DNA from: Amphibacillus sp. MSJ-3
GTDB lineage: Bacteria; Bacillota; Bacilli; Bacillales; Amphibacillaceae
Length of the DNA stretch: 64,000 bases
Reading direction: 5' to 3'
Assembly (NCBI RefSeq): GCF_018919165.1
Contig: NZ_JAHLQM010000007.1
Span: 23,165 to 87,164, forward strand
In this document: positions 17,457 to 27,221 of the stretch, piece after piece
Numbering within the stretch: position 1 is the first letter of the stretch
Layout of the letters: every line of letters starts with the position of its first letter
Notes under the pieces: model-generated
The model's database searches: none
What the model was told of the DNA's origin: nothing
Seen by the model: only the letters and a program-made list of their open reading frames with translations
Translations under genes and position numbers: made by a program

Positions 17457-18503
17457 TTAATCTCGACTATAATATTGTTTCAGTAGTCCATGTACTTCAT
17501 CAATTTCATTTCGCTTAGTCCGTGTCATCAATTGTTCAACAATTTCACGAGGATCTGCATCTTCAAATAAGATTTTGTAAATACCAAATGTAATTGGCAT
17601 TTCAATTCCTTTACTCTTTCCAAGCTGATAGGCTGCTTTTGCAGTCCTAACGCCTTCTACAACCATATTCATATCCTCTAAAATATATTCTAAAGTTTGC
17701 CCTTTGGCTAGTCTATAACCAGCATTCCAATTACGGCTGTGACGGCTTGTTGATGTAACGATTAAATCACCAATTCCAGTTAAACCCATGAATGTAAGTG
17801 GATCTGCTCCCATAACCGTTCCTAATCTAGCTATCTCAGCTAATCCTCTTGTTACAAGTGCAGCTTTTGCATTATCTCCAAAACCAAGCCCATCAGATAT
17901 ACCTGCCCCCAAGGCAATAATATTTTTTAAGGCGCCACCCAATTCAACACCTATGACATCATTATTTGAATAAACACGAAAACGATCATTCATAAATAAA
18001 CTTTGGGCATGTAATGCAGATCGATTAGATCTGGATGCAGCCGTTACTGTTGTTGGATGGCCAACACTGACTTCTTCTGCATGACTCGGACCTGATAAAA
18101 TCACAATTTCATCAAATAGATCTTCCGGAAGTTCTTCCTCCATAATCTCAGATACCCGTTTAAAAGATTCAGGTTCAATTCCTTTCGTACCATGAATAAT
18201 AGTTACCTTGTGTTTAAGAACAACTTTAACTTGTTGACATACTGAGCGAATAGCTTGGGTCGGTAAAACAAAAACAACAGCCGAAACATCATCTAGTGCC
18301 TGTTTAAGGTTACTATAAGCTTTTAATTGTTTTGGAAGCACAACATCTTTAAGATAAGCTTGATTACGATGTGTTTGATTAATTTCCTTTGCTTGTTGTT
18401 CTTTATGTGTCCATAATCGGACATCATGACCATTTTCGCTTAAAACAATTGCTAGGGCTGTTCCCCAACTTCCAGCACCTAGTACTGCAATCTTCTCCAT
18501 CAT
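17457..18503 (-). CDS. gpsA: glycerol-3-phosphate dehydrogenase [NAD(P)+]
   Basis: 348 residues. It reduces dihydroxyacetone phosphate to sn-glycerol-3-phosphate for phospholipid synthesis. Rossmann motif IAVLGAGSWGTALAIVLS, the segment IIHGTKGIE, SGPSHAEEV, and the C-terminal catalytic signature ELGGALKNIIALGAGISDGL with FGDNAKAALVTRG. The gene has two adjacent ATGs after AGGAG. Located 8 bases after der, as in B. subtilis. Confidence 0.96.
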   Translation of the reverse strand: MMEKIAVLGAGSWGTALAIVLSENGHDVRLWTHKEQQAKEINQTHRNQAYLKDVVLPKQLKAYSNLKQALDDVSAVVFVLPTQAIRSVCQQVKVVLKHKVTIIHGTKGIEPESFKRVSEIMEEELPEDLFDEIVILSGPSHAEEVSVGHPTTVTAASRSNRSALHAQSLFMNDRFRVYSNNDVIGVELGGALKNIIALGAGISDGLGFGDNAKAALVTRGLAEIARLGTVMGADPLTFMGLTGIGDLIVTSTSRHSRNWNAGYRLAKGQTLEYILEDMNMVVEGVRTAKAAYQLGKSKGIEMPITFGIYKILFEDADPREIVEQLMTRTKRNEIDEVHGLLKQYYSRD

Positions 18504-18511
18504 GTCATCTC

Positions 18512-19822
18512 CTAACTACGTGTTCTAGCAAATATTTTAATAGGGGTACCTTCAAAGCCAAATGCTTCACGAATCCTATTCTCTAAAAAGCGTTTATATG
18601 AGAAATGCATAAGATCTGGGTCATTAACAAATACAACGAATGTTGGTGGTTTAATTGCTACCTGAGTTGTATACAAGATCTTTAATCTTTTTCCGTTGAC
18701 CGTTGGAGTCGGGTTGAACGCCACCGCATCCATAATTACATCATTAAGAACACTTGTTTCAACTCGTTTCGAATGATTTTCACTTACTAGACGTACTTTC
18801 GGCATTAAAGTATGAATTCGTTTGCTTGTTAATGCGGATAGAAAAATAATAGGGGCGTAATCCAAAAATTGAAAATGAGCTCGTACTTGATCTTCAAATT
18901 TCTTCATTGCTTGCTGATCTGAATCAACTGTATCCCACTTATTAACAACAATTACGACTGCCTTACCAGATTGATGTGCATAACCCGCAATTTTCTTATC
19001 TTGTTCAATAATACCCGTTTCGGCATCTATTAAGGTTAAGACAACATCAGAGCGCTCAATCGCTTTTAGAGCACGTAAAATACTATAACGTTCAGTAGCT
19101 TCATAAATTTTCCCTCGTTTTCTCATTCCGGCCGTATCAATAATCACAAACTCTTGACCATCAAAGGTGAAGGGTGAGTCTATTGCATCACGAGTAGTTC
19201 CTGCAATATTACTTACGATTACACGATCCTGTTGTAATATCGCATTGACAAGCGAAGATTTTCCAACATTAGGACGACCAATTACACTAAAATATAGTGA
19301 ATCGTCCGCTTCTTGTTCTACTTCAAGATCGGGAAACAATTGAATAACTCGGTCAAGCATATCACCAAGTCCTAATCCATGGGTTCCTGATATTGGGAAG
19401 GGTTCTCCAAATCCAAGACTATAAAATTCATATATTTTTTCTCGCATTTCGGGATTGTCAATTTTATTAACAGCCAATACTATAGGTTTATTTGATTTAT
19501 AGAGAATTTTAGCAACTTCTTCATCAGCAGCTGTAATTCCATCTCTACCATTTACAATAAAAATAATTACATCAGCTTCGTTTATCGCAATGTCCGCTTG
19601 TTCTCTCATCTGAACAAGTAATGGCTCATCACCTAATTCAATTCCACCCGTATCAATCAAATTAAATTCAGTTGTTAACCATTCAACTTTTGAATAGATT
19701 CGATCTCTTGTTACTCCCGGTGTATCATCTACAATCGATATTCTTTCTCCAACTAGTCGATTAAAAATAGTTGACTTCCCAACATTTGGCCTTCCAACTA
19801 TCGCTACTACAGATTTCCGCAT
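18512..19822 (-). CDS. der: ribosome biogenesis GTPase Der (EngA)
   Basis: 436 residues with two tandem G domains and a C-terminal KH-like domain. First P-loop [14 protein letters not shown] (about 10-23), second [15 protein letters not shown] (about 182-196); DTGG, DTAG, NKID and NKWD motifs are all intact. Essential GTPase for 50S subunit assembly. der-gpsA forms an operon. Confidence 0.97.
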   Translation of the reverse strand: MRKSVVAIVGRPNVGKSTIFNRLVGERISIVDDTPGVTRDRIYSKVEWLTTEFNLIDTGGIELGDEPLLVQMREQADIAINEADVIIFIVNGRDGITAADEEVAKILYKSNKPIVLAVNKIDNPEMREKIYEFYSLGFGEPFPISGTHGLGLGDMLDRVIQLFPDLEVEQEADDSLYFSVIGRPNVGKSSLVNAILQQDRVIVSNIAGTTRDAIDSPFTFDGQEFVIIDTAGMRKRGKIYEATERYSILRALKAIERSDVVLTLIDAETGIIEQDKKIAGYAHQSGKAVVIVVNKWDTVDSDQQAMKKFEDQVRAHFQFLDYAPIIFLSALTSKRIHTLMPKVRLVSENHSKRVETSVLNDVIMDAVAFNPTPTVNGKRLKILYTTQVAIKPPTFVVFVNDPDLMHFSYKRFLENRIREAFGFEGTPIKIFARTRS

Positions 19823-20078
19823 GAAAGGGTCATCCTTTCTATAATTTAATAAATATCATTATTTCCTACCATCTTCATTGGAATGTGATCAGATTCTCTT
19901 TCTCAATCAAAGACTGCATATAAAAGTAAATCTTCACTTCATTACATATTAACAAGAATTAAGTCTTTATTTGATCATTGATAGAATCAAGACCATTCTG
20001 TTACACAAGATAAATACTTCTCACTAACTCATATAGTTTAGCAAAACTATGCATTTTAAACAATCTTTTCTGCTAACT

Positions 20079-20627
20079 TTAAATCGTCTTATAACTAAAT
20101 CTTAAATGATGAAAAAAGATCAGTAGCCATACCGCGATATAAAGTGAACTAAATAATGTGTTATCCCCAATAACCAGATGCCAATTAAGAATTCGAACAT
20201 TATAAGCAAATAGCCATTCTCCTGTTAAACATGAAGTAACAAGTATGACCACTCGTTCTGTGTTTGATTTAACAAATATCAGAAGAAAAAGTACAAAGAC
20301 AATTAAAATAAGAATAAAATCATTAACAAATAACCAAATTGGGCTTGTGATTAATAAATAGCGAAAACCAGTATACATTAAAATTAAACATAACAATAAA
20401 TAATAATTAAAATAATGCATTGGTTTTAATAGAGTGATTAGCCAAAAAGCAATTAGACAGTAGAGATAGGGTATGGTAAAAGTGAATTCTGCTAAATTAA
20501 TCTGGATATTAATCAAAATAATATTAAATAATAATCCAATGACAATTAATCTTTTAGTTCTAGTGGGATATGTGCTAAAAAAAGTGAAGATAACAACACC
20601 AAGCCAACTTAACCAATAATAGACCAT
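20079..20627 (-). CDS. integral membrane protein YphA-like
   Basis: 182 residues with about six hydrophobic segments. GGAGG six bases before the ATG at 20627 sets the start (MVYYWLSWLGVVIFTFFSTY); a longer in-frame start has no SD. Position between der and the S1 protein and length fit B. subtilis YphA, a membrane protein of unknown role. Sequence conservation in this family is low, so assignment rests mainly on synteny. Confidence 0.65.
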   Translation of the reverse strand: MVYYWLSWLGVVIFTFFSTYPTRTKRLIVIGLLFNIILINIQINLAEFTFTIPYLYCLIAFWLITLLKPMHYFNYYLLLCLILMYTGFRYLLITSPIWLFVNDFILILIVFVLFLLIFVKSNTERVVILVTSCLTGEWLFAYNVRILNWHLVIGDNTLFSSLYIAVWLLIFFHHLRFSYKTI

Positions 20628-20683
20628 TCTGAACCCTCCGTTTTCTAATTCAGTATGGCTATTATGCATAATTACTAAACAAA

Positions 20684-20715
20684 AAACATGTAGTTAAATA
20701 TTCAACTACATGTTT
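20684..20715 (-). terminator. terminator after the S1-domain protein
   Basis: A perfect 12-bp stem AAACATGTAGTT (20684-20695)/AACTACATGTTT (20704-20715) with T-runs on both sides, directly after the rpsA-like stop. Confidence 0.88.
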
Positions 20716-20722
20716 TGATTTT

Positions 20723-21865
20723 TTATTCTTTTAATTTATCCAATTGATCACCGATTACATCACCGAAAGAAAAGCCTGACTCATCATCATCTCTTTCATA
20801 TGTTTTTAATTCTTGTTGGTTTTTTTCGAGTTCTATCTCTTTAATACTTAAAGAAATACGCTTTTCTTTTTCATTAACATCAAGTATTTTTACTTCTACT
20901 TTCTGATCAACTTCTAAAACTTCTTGAGGGCTACCAATATGTTCAGTCGAAATTTGTGATATATGGACTAATCCTTCTACTCTTGGGAGTACCTCAACAA
21001 AGGCACCAAAATGAACTAATCGTTTCACTACACCTTCAACTACATCACCCGGTGTTAGTTTATCTTCAATATTTTCCCACGGACCAGGTAAAGTAGCTTT
21101 AACAGATAATGAAATACGCTCAGACTCGGGATCGACCGAAAGTACTTTAACTTTTATCGGCTCATCTTCCTTAACTACATCACTTGCATGATCAACATGT
21201 TCATGTGCCAACTCAGAAATATGAACGAGACCATCAATGCCTCCTAAGTCAACAAAGACTCCAAAATCAGTGATTCGGGCAACTTTCCCTTCAACAACTT
21301 GTCCCTCTGTTAAGCTTGATAATAATTGTTCCTTTTGAATGGCTTCTTCTGCTTCAACAACAGCTCGATGTGATAAAATAACACGATTTTTTGTTCGATC
21401 AAGTTCAATAACTTTTAACTGTAGACTCTTATTTAAATAGCTAGAAAAATCATCAACAAAGTGAACTTCTACTAATGAAGCTGGAACAAATCCTCTCACA
21501 CCAACATCAACAACTAATCCACCTTTGACAATTTCTTTAACAGTTGCCTCGAACACTTCACCGGTTTCTAGTTTTTCTTCTAGTTCAATCCATGCCTGTT
21601 CAGTGTCAACTGCCTGTTTTGATAAAATCACTTCATCATCAGAAATTTTTTTTATTTTTAAAGTTAATTCATCATCCATACTTACAACTTCATTAGCCGT
21701 TTCGATATGAAGATTAGATAATTCATTGATCGGAACAATCCCATCCGTTTTCCAACCAATATCGACTAAGATTTGCTTATCTTCAATTTTAACGACTTTT
21801 CCAGTTACAAGTTCCCCTACAGTTAGTTCTTTCAATTCTGATACTTCTTTATTCATTTCATCCAT
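20723..21865 (-). CDS. ypfD: S1 RNA-binding domain protein (RpsA-like, YpfD)
   Basis: 380 residues with four S1 domains of about 70 residues each (starting near 15, 103, 188 and 273). For example GQVVEGKVARITDFGVFVDL in domain three and GDVVEGVVKRLVHFGAFVEV in domain four. An acidic tail ends the protein. Bacillus S1-like proteins are shorter than the six-domain E. coli S1 and are not essential ribosomal components. GGAGG precedes ATG by nine bases. The cmk-plsC-ypfD order is conserved. Confidence 0.93.
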   Translation of the reverse strand: MDEMNKEVSELKELTVGELVTGKVVKIEDKQILVDIGWKTDGIVPINELSNLHIETANEVVSMDDELTLKIKKISDDEVILSKQAVDTEQAWIELEEKLETGEVFEATVKEIVKGGLVVDVGVRGFVPASLVEVHFVDDFSSYLNKSLQLKVIELDRTKNRVILSHRAVVEAEEAIQKEQLLSSLTEGQVVEGKVARITDFGVFVDLGGIDGLVHISELAHEHVDHASDVVKEDEPIKVKVLSVDPESERISLSVKATLPGPWENIEDKLTPGDVVEGVVKRLVHFGAFVEVLPRVEGLVHISQISTEHIGSPQEVLEVDQKVEVKILDVNEKEKRISLSIKEIELEKNQQELKTYERDDDESGFSFGDVIGDQLDKLKE

Positions 21866-21960
21866 TAAAAAGTGCCTCCTTCAATTTACAACAAGAAATA
21901 TAACTATCTTTTTCTAACTTCTAACATTTAAGTGAATTTGTCAAGTCATATTGTTTATAT

Positions 21961-22542
21961 TTAAGAATTGTTTTTTAACAAAACTTTTATTTCCCCCATA
22001 ATTTTATCAGTGGCTTCTTTAGCAGATGCTTTTTCTTCACGCAATGAAGTCATTTCGACTGGAGAACCAAAAACAATTTTTAATTTATGTCCGATTTTAT
22101 ACGGACCAATTATAACACATGGGACAACAATAGCATCCGAGCGAAGGGCGAAAAAGCCAATTCCCGACAAACCTTCCCCCAGTTCACCGGTTTTACTTCT
22201 TGTTCCTTCTGGAAATAGGCCCAAAACTTTACCTTCTTTCAGAAGATTCAAAGCATGTCTTAATGCCTGACGATCCTTCATTCCACGCTTGATCGGGAAT
22301 GCGTTTAAGCTAGTTAACAATTTGCCAAGCCATTTCTTTTCAAACAGTTCTTCTTTGGCTAAAAAATGAATTTCTCTAGTTGCTGAGCAACCAACAATTG
22401 GTGGATCAAAATTTGAAATATGATTAGAACAAATAATAACAGGGCCACTATCCGGGATATTTTCTTGACCAATAACCTCCATTCGATAAAAAGGCTTTAA
22501 TAAATACCAGACAACTTTTCGCGCAAATCGGTAAAAAGACAT
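21961..22542 (-). CDS. plsC: 1-acyl-sn-glycerol-3-phosphate acyltransferase
   Basis: 193 residues. It acylates lysophosphatidic acid to phosphatidic acid at the membrane. The catalytic HX4D box is in CSNHISNFDPPIVG, the glycerolphosphate-binding motif in FPEGTRSKTGEL. Start lies directly after the cmk stop with no gap, so the two are surely co-transcribed. No amino-terminal fusion or truncation. Confidence 0.93.
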   Translation of the reverse strand: MSFYRFARKVVWYLLKPFYRMEVIGQENIPDSGPVIICSNHISNFDPPIVGCSATREIHFLAKEELFEKKWLGKLLTSLNAFPIKRGMKDRQALRHALNLLKEGKVLGLFPEGTRSKTGELGEGLSGIGFFALRSDAIVVPCVIIGPYKIGHKLKIVFGSPVEMTSLREEKASAKEATDKIMGEIKVLLKNNS

Positions 22543-23223
22543 CTATTTCAACCCTTTCTTCTTGATAATATTAAGTATTCGCTCAACTACTTGATCAATA
22601 CTTAGGGATGTCGTGTCTAATTCTACTGCATCATCCGCTTTTATCAATGGAGATACTTCCCTTTCAGTGTCTAACTTATCTCTAGTAGCAATCTCCTTTT
22701 TCAATTGTTCAAGATTCGTTTGATAACCTTTTCTGATATTCTCCTTATAACGACGTTCCGCTCTTTCATCAACTGATGCAATAAGGAAAATTTTCACTTC
22801 AGCATCCGGAATCACATGACTTCCGATGTCCCTTCCGTCCATTACAACATTACCTTCTTTAGCAAACTTCCGCTGACGGTCAACCATCACTTGACGAACT
22901 AATTGATGTTTAGCAACAGCAGATACCTGTTTGGTCACAGCTTCATTTCTAATCTCCTCAGTTACATCATGACCGTCGAGGATAACTCTTTGTTGTTGAT
23001 CAGATTGAATAAGTTTAATCTCAGTCTGAAGTAATAATTGATGTAAAGCTTTTTCATCATCGATATCTAGTTCCTGCTTAATTGCCTTTAATGTTATCGC
23101 TCGATACATCGCTCCAGTATCTATGTAAATATATTTTAATTTGTTTGCTATTTTTTTTGCAACAGTACTTTTACCAGCTGCAGCTGGTCCATCGATTGCA
23201 ATAGCAATCCCCTTGTCTTTCAT
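22543..23223 (-). CDS. cmk: cytidylate kinase
   Basis: 226 residues. It phosphorylates CMP and dCMP with ATP. P-loop [19 protein letters not shown] at the N terminus; [12 protein letters not shown] and [11 protein letters not shown] (CMP binding) are typical. First gene of cmk-plsC(-ypfD), as in B. subtilis. Confidence 0.96.
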   Translation of the reverse strand: MKDKGIAIAIDGPAAAGKSTVAKKIANKLKYIYIDTGAMYRAITLKAIKQELDIDDEKALHQLLLQTEIKLIQSDQQQRVILDGHDVTEEIRNEAVTKQVSAVAKHQLVRQVMVDRQRKFAKEGNVVMDGRDIGSHVIPDAEVKIFLIASVDERAERRYKENIRKGYQTNLEQLKKEIATRDKLDTEREVSPLIKADDAVELDTTSLSIDQVVERILNIIKKKGLK

Positions 23224-23406
23224 TATCCTGTCTTCCTCTCATTCTGATTCTGTTTTAAGTCAAGCTTGTTCCTTTAATCATGATTATCATTCTTTAAGTT
23301 CTGTTCTAATGAAAAGTATCCCCTTAGAAATCATAAAAAAAGGACATTAATTATATTATGACAAAAAACATAGTGACTTAGCAAGATTATATATCAAAAG
23401 AATAAG

Positions 23407-23439
23407 AAAAAGCATCACATTTATTGTATGGATGCTTTT
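23407..23439 (-). terminator. sleB-ypeB terminator
   Basis: Stem AAAAGCATC (23407-23415)/GATGCTTTT (23431-23439) followed by TTTTTCTTATT on the minus strand, 38 bases past the ypeB stop. Confidence 0.75.
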
Positions 23440-23477
23440 CCCTTGTTCAAATCTGATTAACTAATCAAGCGATTATT

Positions 23478-24812
23478 TTAACCCCATTTATTTTCAACAT
23501 CATGCATTAATTCTACAAAAACCTCACTACCTGTATTTGCATCTATAAAAATACGATAGGTATCTTGGTCAAGCGTACCAAAGAAGGCATAAGCAAGTAC
23601 CTCGTTACCCGCTTGATCTTCAATGATCGCCAAATGTTGATCTTCAATATTTAATGATGAACTTACATTTTTCTTTGCTTCATCAAGTGATAATTTGGGT
23701 TCTTCAATCTCTCGCTTTCGATTGTTTCGATAAAAATCAGTTGCACTAAAGCCAATAACATCACCCGTGTCTAATGCCACTTTGATTAAGATCTGATCAG
23801 GATAAATCCAAACATCATCCTGACTTACCGCATATTGAAATAAACCTGTATGATCATATTGACTCGAACGCAATCGTTTAACATCTTTAAATCCTTGTTC
23901 TTTTAAAAGTTGATCTGCTTTCTTTTCCGCATCATTTAAACTAATTGTTTCCTCCGATAAATCACGGCTAATCATATAAGATAAAATATGACCACCTTTT
24001 TCCGTTATCTCTACATAACCTTGCTGATCTTCATGGGTGAAGGAACCGCTATAGGTCGGCAGTTGCGCCCCTTTCCCGCTTTTTTGTAAATCAATCTCTA
24101 GATCATCGGTTAGGTCGAACTGTTCCCGAATCAATCTACCCGCTTTTTCTTCCGAAATCGATTCACCATCTATCGACTGAAATGATTCTTGTTGAGATGG
24201 GAAATCCGCTGATAAATTATGAAAATGTGATTCGTCAAATCCTGATGTGTATTCCTCCACTGCTGTGAAACCATCAATAATATGATTAGGTTGTTCCCGG
24301 TCGTTATTCGCTAATGCAAGTTCAACATCGACCCACCTGAGTTGGTCAGAAAAAACCTTGTGTTGGACTGTTCTTAATTCTTTTCGAATCTCATTAGCGG
24401 ATTCATATAATGAGGATAAACGTTCTGACTCGTCATTCGATAATGGTTCATCATCAAGATCACGAATAGCTACGTGATAGGTGAATTCTCCAATATCCGC
24501 TAAAAAACTTTCCGTCTTAGTAAATGGGAGTAGTCCCAATGGGAGTTGACTCACATCACTTTGAGCTTGTGAAGTTAATTGCCATATTTCAAGCATTTGT
24601 GGCGACAGTGTATCTTTGGTATTTAACGCTAGCGTTGTTCCAATTTTGTCATATAATAGATCGACATGGTAAGTTAAATCATGAAATGCTCGTTGATAAT
24701 TATTTTCGGTTTGAACAATCAGCGATTCTTTTTCTGTAAATTGGCGGTAGCCCCAAATTGCTGTGACTATTAGGCCAATTGAAAGTATGATCATACCAAT
24801 CCATCTTTTCAT
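23478..24812 (-). CDS. ypeB: germination protein YpeB
   Basis: 444 residues. An N-terminal anchor (MKRWIGMIILSIGLIVTAIW) is followed by a helical region and C-terminal PepSY-like repeats (about residues 225-440, with VEITEKGGHILSYM and DTYRIFIDANTGSEVFVE). YpeB is needed for SleB to assemble and stay in the spore cortex/inner membrane. The gene starts 15 bases after sleB. Probably expressed with sleB by SigG in the forespore. Confidence 0.95.
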   Translation of the reverse strand: MKRWIGMIILSIGLIVTAIWGYRQFTEKESLIVQTENNYQRAFHDLTYHVDLLYDKIGTTLALNTKDTLSPQMLEIWQLTSQAQSDVSQLPLGLLPFTKTESFLADIGEFTYHVAIRDLDDEPLSNDESERLSSLYESANEIRKELRTVQHKVFSDQLRWVDVELALANNDREQPNHIIDGFTAVEEYTSGFDESHFHNLSADFPSQQESFQSIDGESISEEKAGRLIREQFDLTDDLEIDLQKSGKGAQLPTYSGSFTHEDQQGYVEITEKGGHILSYMISRDLSEETISLNDAEKKADQLLKEQGFKDVKRLRSSQYDHTGLFQYAVSQDDVWIYPDQILIKVALDTGDVIGFSATDFYRNNRKREIEEPKLSLDEAKKNVSSSLNIEDQHLAIIEDQAGNEVLAYAFFGTLDQDTYRIFIDANTGSEVFVELMHDVENKWG

Positions 24813-24827
24813 CCGAATCCCTCCATT

Positions 24828-25754
24828 TTAATTACAAAAGATATGTTTACCAATTCTCTTAATTTGTGGACGTGACCAAATCCAGCTACTTGTTGCTGTA
24901 TCTGGATTAAAATAATATATCGCTTCTCCAGTTGGGTCCCAGCCGTTAATCGCATCGAGTACTGCTCGTTTTGCTGTTTCGTCAGGAGTTAAGTAAATTT
25001 GGCCATCTGCCACTGCTGTAAAAGCTAAAGGTTCATAAATAACACCGGAAACAGTATCTGGAAATATCGGACTCTGAATTCGATTTAATATCACTGAAGC
25101 AATCGCAACTTGTCCTTCATAAGGTTCACCACGCGCTTCACCATAAACAGTTTGTGCCATTAATTGAATATCATTTTGCGAAAATCCATTTGGAATATTG
25201 ACTGCGGTCGGTTCAATCGGTGCCTCAGTACTCAATTCTCCATCTTGCGTTATTTGATTTGATTCTTGCCTATTCTTTTCTGTCTGTTGGTTTTGCGATT
25301 CGGGCGCTTTTTGTTCTGTAGTTCCCTTTTGTTGAGATTCTTTTGCTTTTGTTTTTGAAGAATCATATTTAACCTGATCTTCTAAATTCATTCCACCATA
25401 ATGAGTAAATTGTCTACCCGCTTCAATATTCTGGCGAACAAATTCCTTATGATATTTTGTTACTTCTACTAATTTATTTTTCGCTTGCTCTCCTGCTAAG
25501 CCATCAATTTTCATTCCATATTCATACTGAAAGTTTCGTAATGCCCAATATGTCCCCCAGCCAAAGACTCCGTCAATTTGGCTATTAAAAAATCCAAGAT
25601 ATTGTAGTCTTGCTTGAAGTTCAACAACATCTTCTCCAGTTGCACCATGTTGAATAACCTGCGGGCTAAATGCATGTGAGACATGCCAGTGATTGTGACT
25701 CATAGCTGAAATAATCATTAATGTCATTAAACACTTTACAATCTTACCTTTCAT
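24828..25754 (-). CDS. sleB: spore cortex-lytic enzyme SleB
   Basis: 308 residues. Signal peptide (about 1-28), a peptidoglycan-binding domain (about 36-95: GATGEDVVELQARLQYLGFF and FGWGTYWALRNFQ), a Ser/Gln/Glu-rich linker (about 125-195), and the C-terminal hydrolase_2 catalytic domain with the catalytic glutamate in TVYGEARGEPYEGQVAIASV. It is a lytic transglycosylase attacking muramic-lactam cortex during germination. GGAGGCG seven bases upstream of ATG. Confidence 0.95.
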   Translation of the reverse strand: MKGKIVKCLMTLMIISAMSHNHWHVSHAFSPQVIQHGATGEDVVELQARLQYLGFFNSQIDGVFGWGTYWALRNFQYEYGMKIDGLAGEQAKNKLVEVTKYHKEFVRQNIEAGRQFTHYGGMNLEDQVKYDSSKTKAKESQQKGTTEQKAPESQNQQTEKNRQESNQITQDGELSTEAPIEPTAVNIPNGFSQNDIQLMAQTVYGEARGEPYEGQVAIASVILNRIQSPIFPDTVSGVIYEPLAFTAVADGQIYLTPDETAKRAVLDAINGWDPTGEAIYYFNPDTATSSWIWSRPQIKRIGKHIFCN

Positions 25755-25891
25755 TTTATCGCCTCCTGAGTTATCCTAATATTCATTAGTTACTCATTAG
25801 CTTTTATTAAAGTTAACTTTTTATACACAAAATATGTGGAACTTTTACAGTGATTCTCAAATAAAACAGAAGTTTAGCTAAGTTGTATAAG

Positions 25892-25920
25892 TTTCAATTT
25901 TGTCCGTTGTATCATATAAT
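25892..25920 (+). promoter_or_regulatory. probable promoter of mecB
   Basis: A perfect TATAAT (25915-25920) lies 17 bases after a weak TTTCAA (25892-25897), 60 bases before the mecB start, on the plus strand. Confidence 0.4.
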
Positions 25921-25979
25921 AATAAAAAGGTGTCTTTCGATAATAATCGGGCATCATAACATAAATGGGGGTGATTGAC

Positions 25980-26552
25980 ATGCGTTTAGAAAGAATTTCA
26001 GATAATAAATTTAAAATCTTTTTAACTTTTGATGATTTGATTGAACGAGGACTAGCAGACGACTTAATGTTAGAGAACTTACCAGGGATGCAAATTCTAT
26101 TTCATGATATGATGATTGAAGCTAGTGATGAATTAGATATGGACTTGTCTGGGATATTAACGGTTCAAATATACATGATACAAGCACAAGGCATGTTAAT
26201 TATCGTAACTCAAGAAGACTTGGACGAAGAAGATGACTATATTGAAATGCAAGTAACCCTTTCAGAAAGAAAGTCACTTCTATATTTATTTGCAGACTTT
26301 GAAGATATTATTCAATTTGCTAAAGCTGTAGAATCATTAAAGATTGACTCTGGATCCATTTACTTTTACCAAGATCATTATTATTTGTATTTCTCTGAAA
26401 ATCTACCCGAAGAGCATATCAAAGAAGATTTAATTGCCTTATTATCTGAGTATGCCAGTGCAACTGTAGTTACTCCAGATCAAATTTTCGAATATGGTAA
26501 ACCGATTATGGAGAACAAGGCAATGTTGCAAATAAGAAATTTTTTCAGTTAA
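25980..26552 (+). CDS. mecB: ClpC adaptor protein, MecA family (YpbH/MecB)
   Basis: 190 residues. MecA/MecB adaptors deliver substrates to the ClpCP protease. N-terminal target-binding part begins MRLERISDNKFKIFLTFDDL; an acidic linker (DLDEEDDY) precedes the C-terminal ClpC-binding domain (about 105-190, LYLFADFEDIIQFAKAV). GGGGGTGA five bases upstream selects this ATG rather than one five codons before. The neighbourhood (recQ, ypbB, fer) points to the YpbH/MecB paralogue rather than MecA. One of four real plus-strand genes in the window. Confidence 0.88.
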   Translation: MRLERISDNKFKIFLTFDDLIERGLADDLMLENLPGMQILFHDMMIEASDELDMDLSGILTVQIYMIQAQGMLIIVTQEDLDEEDDYIEMQVTLSERKSLLYLFADFEDIIQFAKAVESLKIDSGSIYFYQDHYYLYFSENLPEEHIKEDLIALLSEYASATVVTPDQIFEYGKPIMENKAMLQIRNFFS

Positions 26553-26589
26553 AACTTGCCAAAATCTATCGCATAGGAGCCAGCACAAT

Positions 26590-26641
26590 AGCCAAATGAA
26601 ACTAATCCCGAGAGATTAAATTCATTTGGCTTTAATATTTT
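26590..26641 (+). terminator. mecB terminator
   Basis: An 11-bp perfect stem AGCCAAATGAA (26590-26600)/TTCATTTGGCT (26621-26631), then TTAATATTTTT, 38 bases after the mecB stop. Confidence 0.85.
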
Positions 26642-26939
26642 TACTGATGAATTGGAGTTTTATCATTTTCCACCAGAAGTCTCCCAGCCCAGTTGTGTGA
26701 TAGGCGAAGCCTAAAGATTTTTTGTTACCTATTTCATAGCCGAATTATATAGTCAGTCTTATATGTAGCCTGGTCAATAAGAGAAACCACTGTTGGCAGA
26801 GAAACCTGTCAACAAGTATGTTTGACGAATAGGGTAATTTTACTTGTATAGTGATCCCATCAGATAAAAAATCCGTTAATAAAATAATACAAACTGGTTT
26901 GCTTATTTAATTGGCCTGTAAGAAAGGGACGCGGCCTTC
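26642..26939 (+). other. intergenic stretch between mecB and the YpbE-like gene
   Basis: No gene is seen. A second terminator-like hairpin, TAGGC-GAA-GCCTA (26701-26713) followed shortly by TTTTTTG, could stop plus-strand readthrough. The rest is AT-rich and unassigned. Confidence 0.4.
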
Positions 26940-27221
26940 CTAAAAAAAGTAATTACCCCAGTAGTTATAAGTCAATACTAGAATGACAGTAATAAAAAAT
27001 AAAATCGCAATGAATCTTATAAAAGCGATACTAATTTTCCATTTTAATTTTGTACGCTTTTCATCATGTACAACACTTCTTGGTGGTAAATTTAGTACAT
27101 CGATATCATCAGGGACACCATCGAAGAATGACTCTGATTCATCTTCCATAACTTCATTTTGATTCATTTCATCTATTTGTTGTTTTAACAATTGAGCTTG
27201 ATTATCTCTTGCTTCATCCAT
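26940..27221 (-). CDS. YpbE-like membrane protein lacking the LysM domain
   Basis: 93 residues: an acidic cytoplasmic N terminus, the motif LNLPPRSVVHDEKRTK, and one C-terminal membrane segment (about 67-88). In B. subtilis YpbE, a comparable N terminus and membrane segment are followed by a long outer part ending in a LysM domain; here the protein stops right after the membrane segment. GGGGGG seven bases before ATG; the start overlaps the recQ end by eight bases. Identity as YpbE is mainly by position; function unknown. Confidence 0.6.
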   Translation of the reverse strand: MDEARDNQAQLLKQQIDEMNQNEVMEDESESFFDGVPDDIDVLNLPPRSVVHDEKRTKLKWKISIAFIRFIAILFFITVILVLTYNYWGNYFF

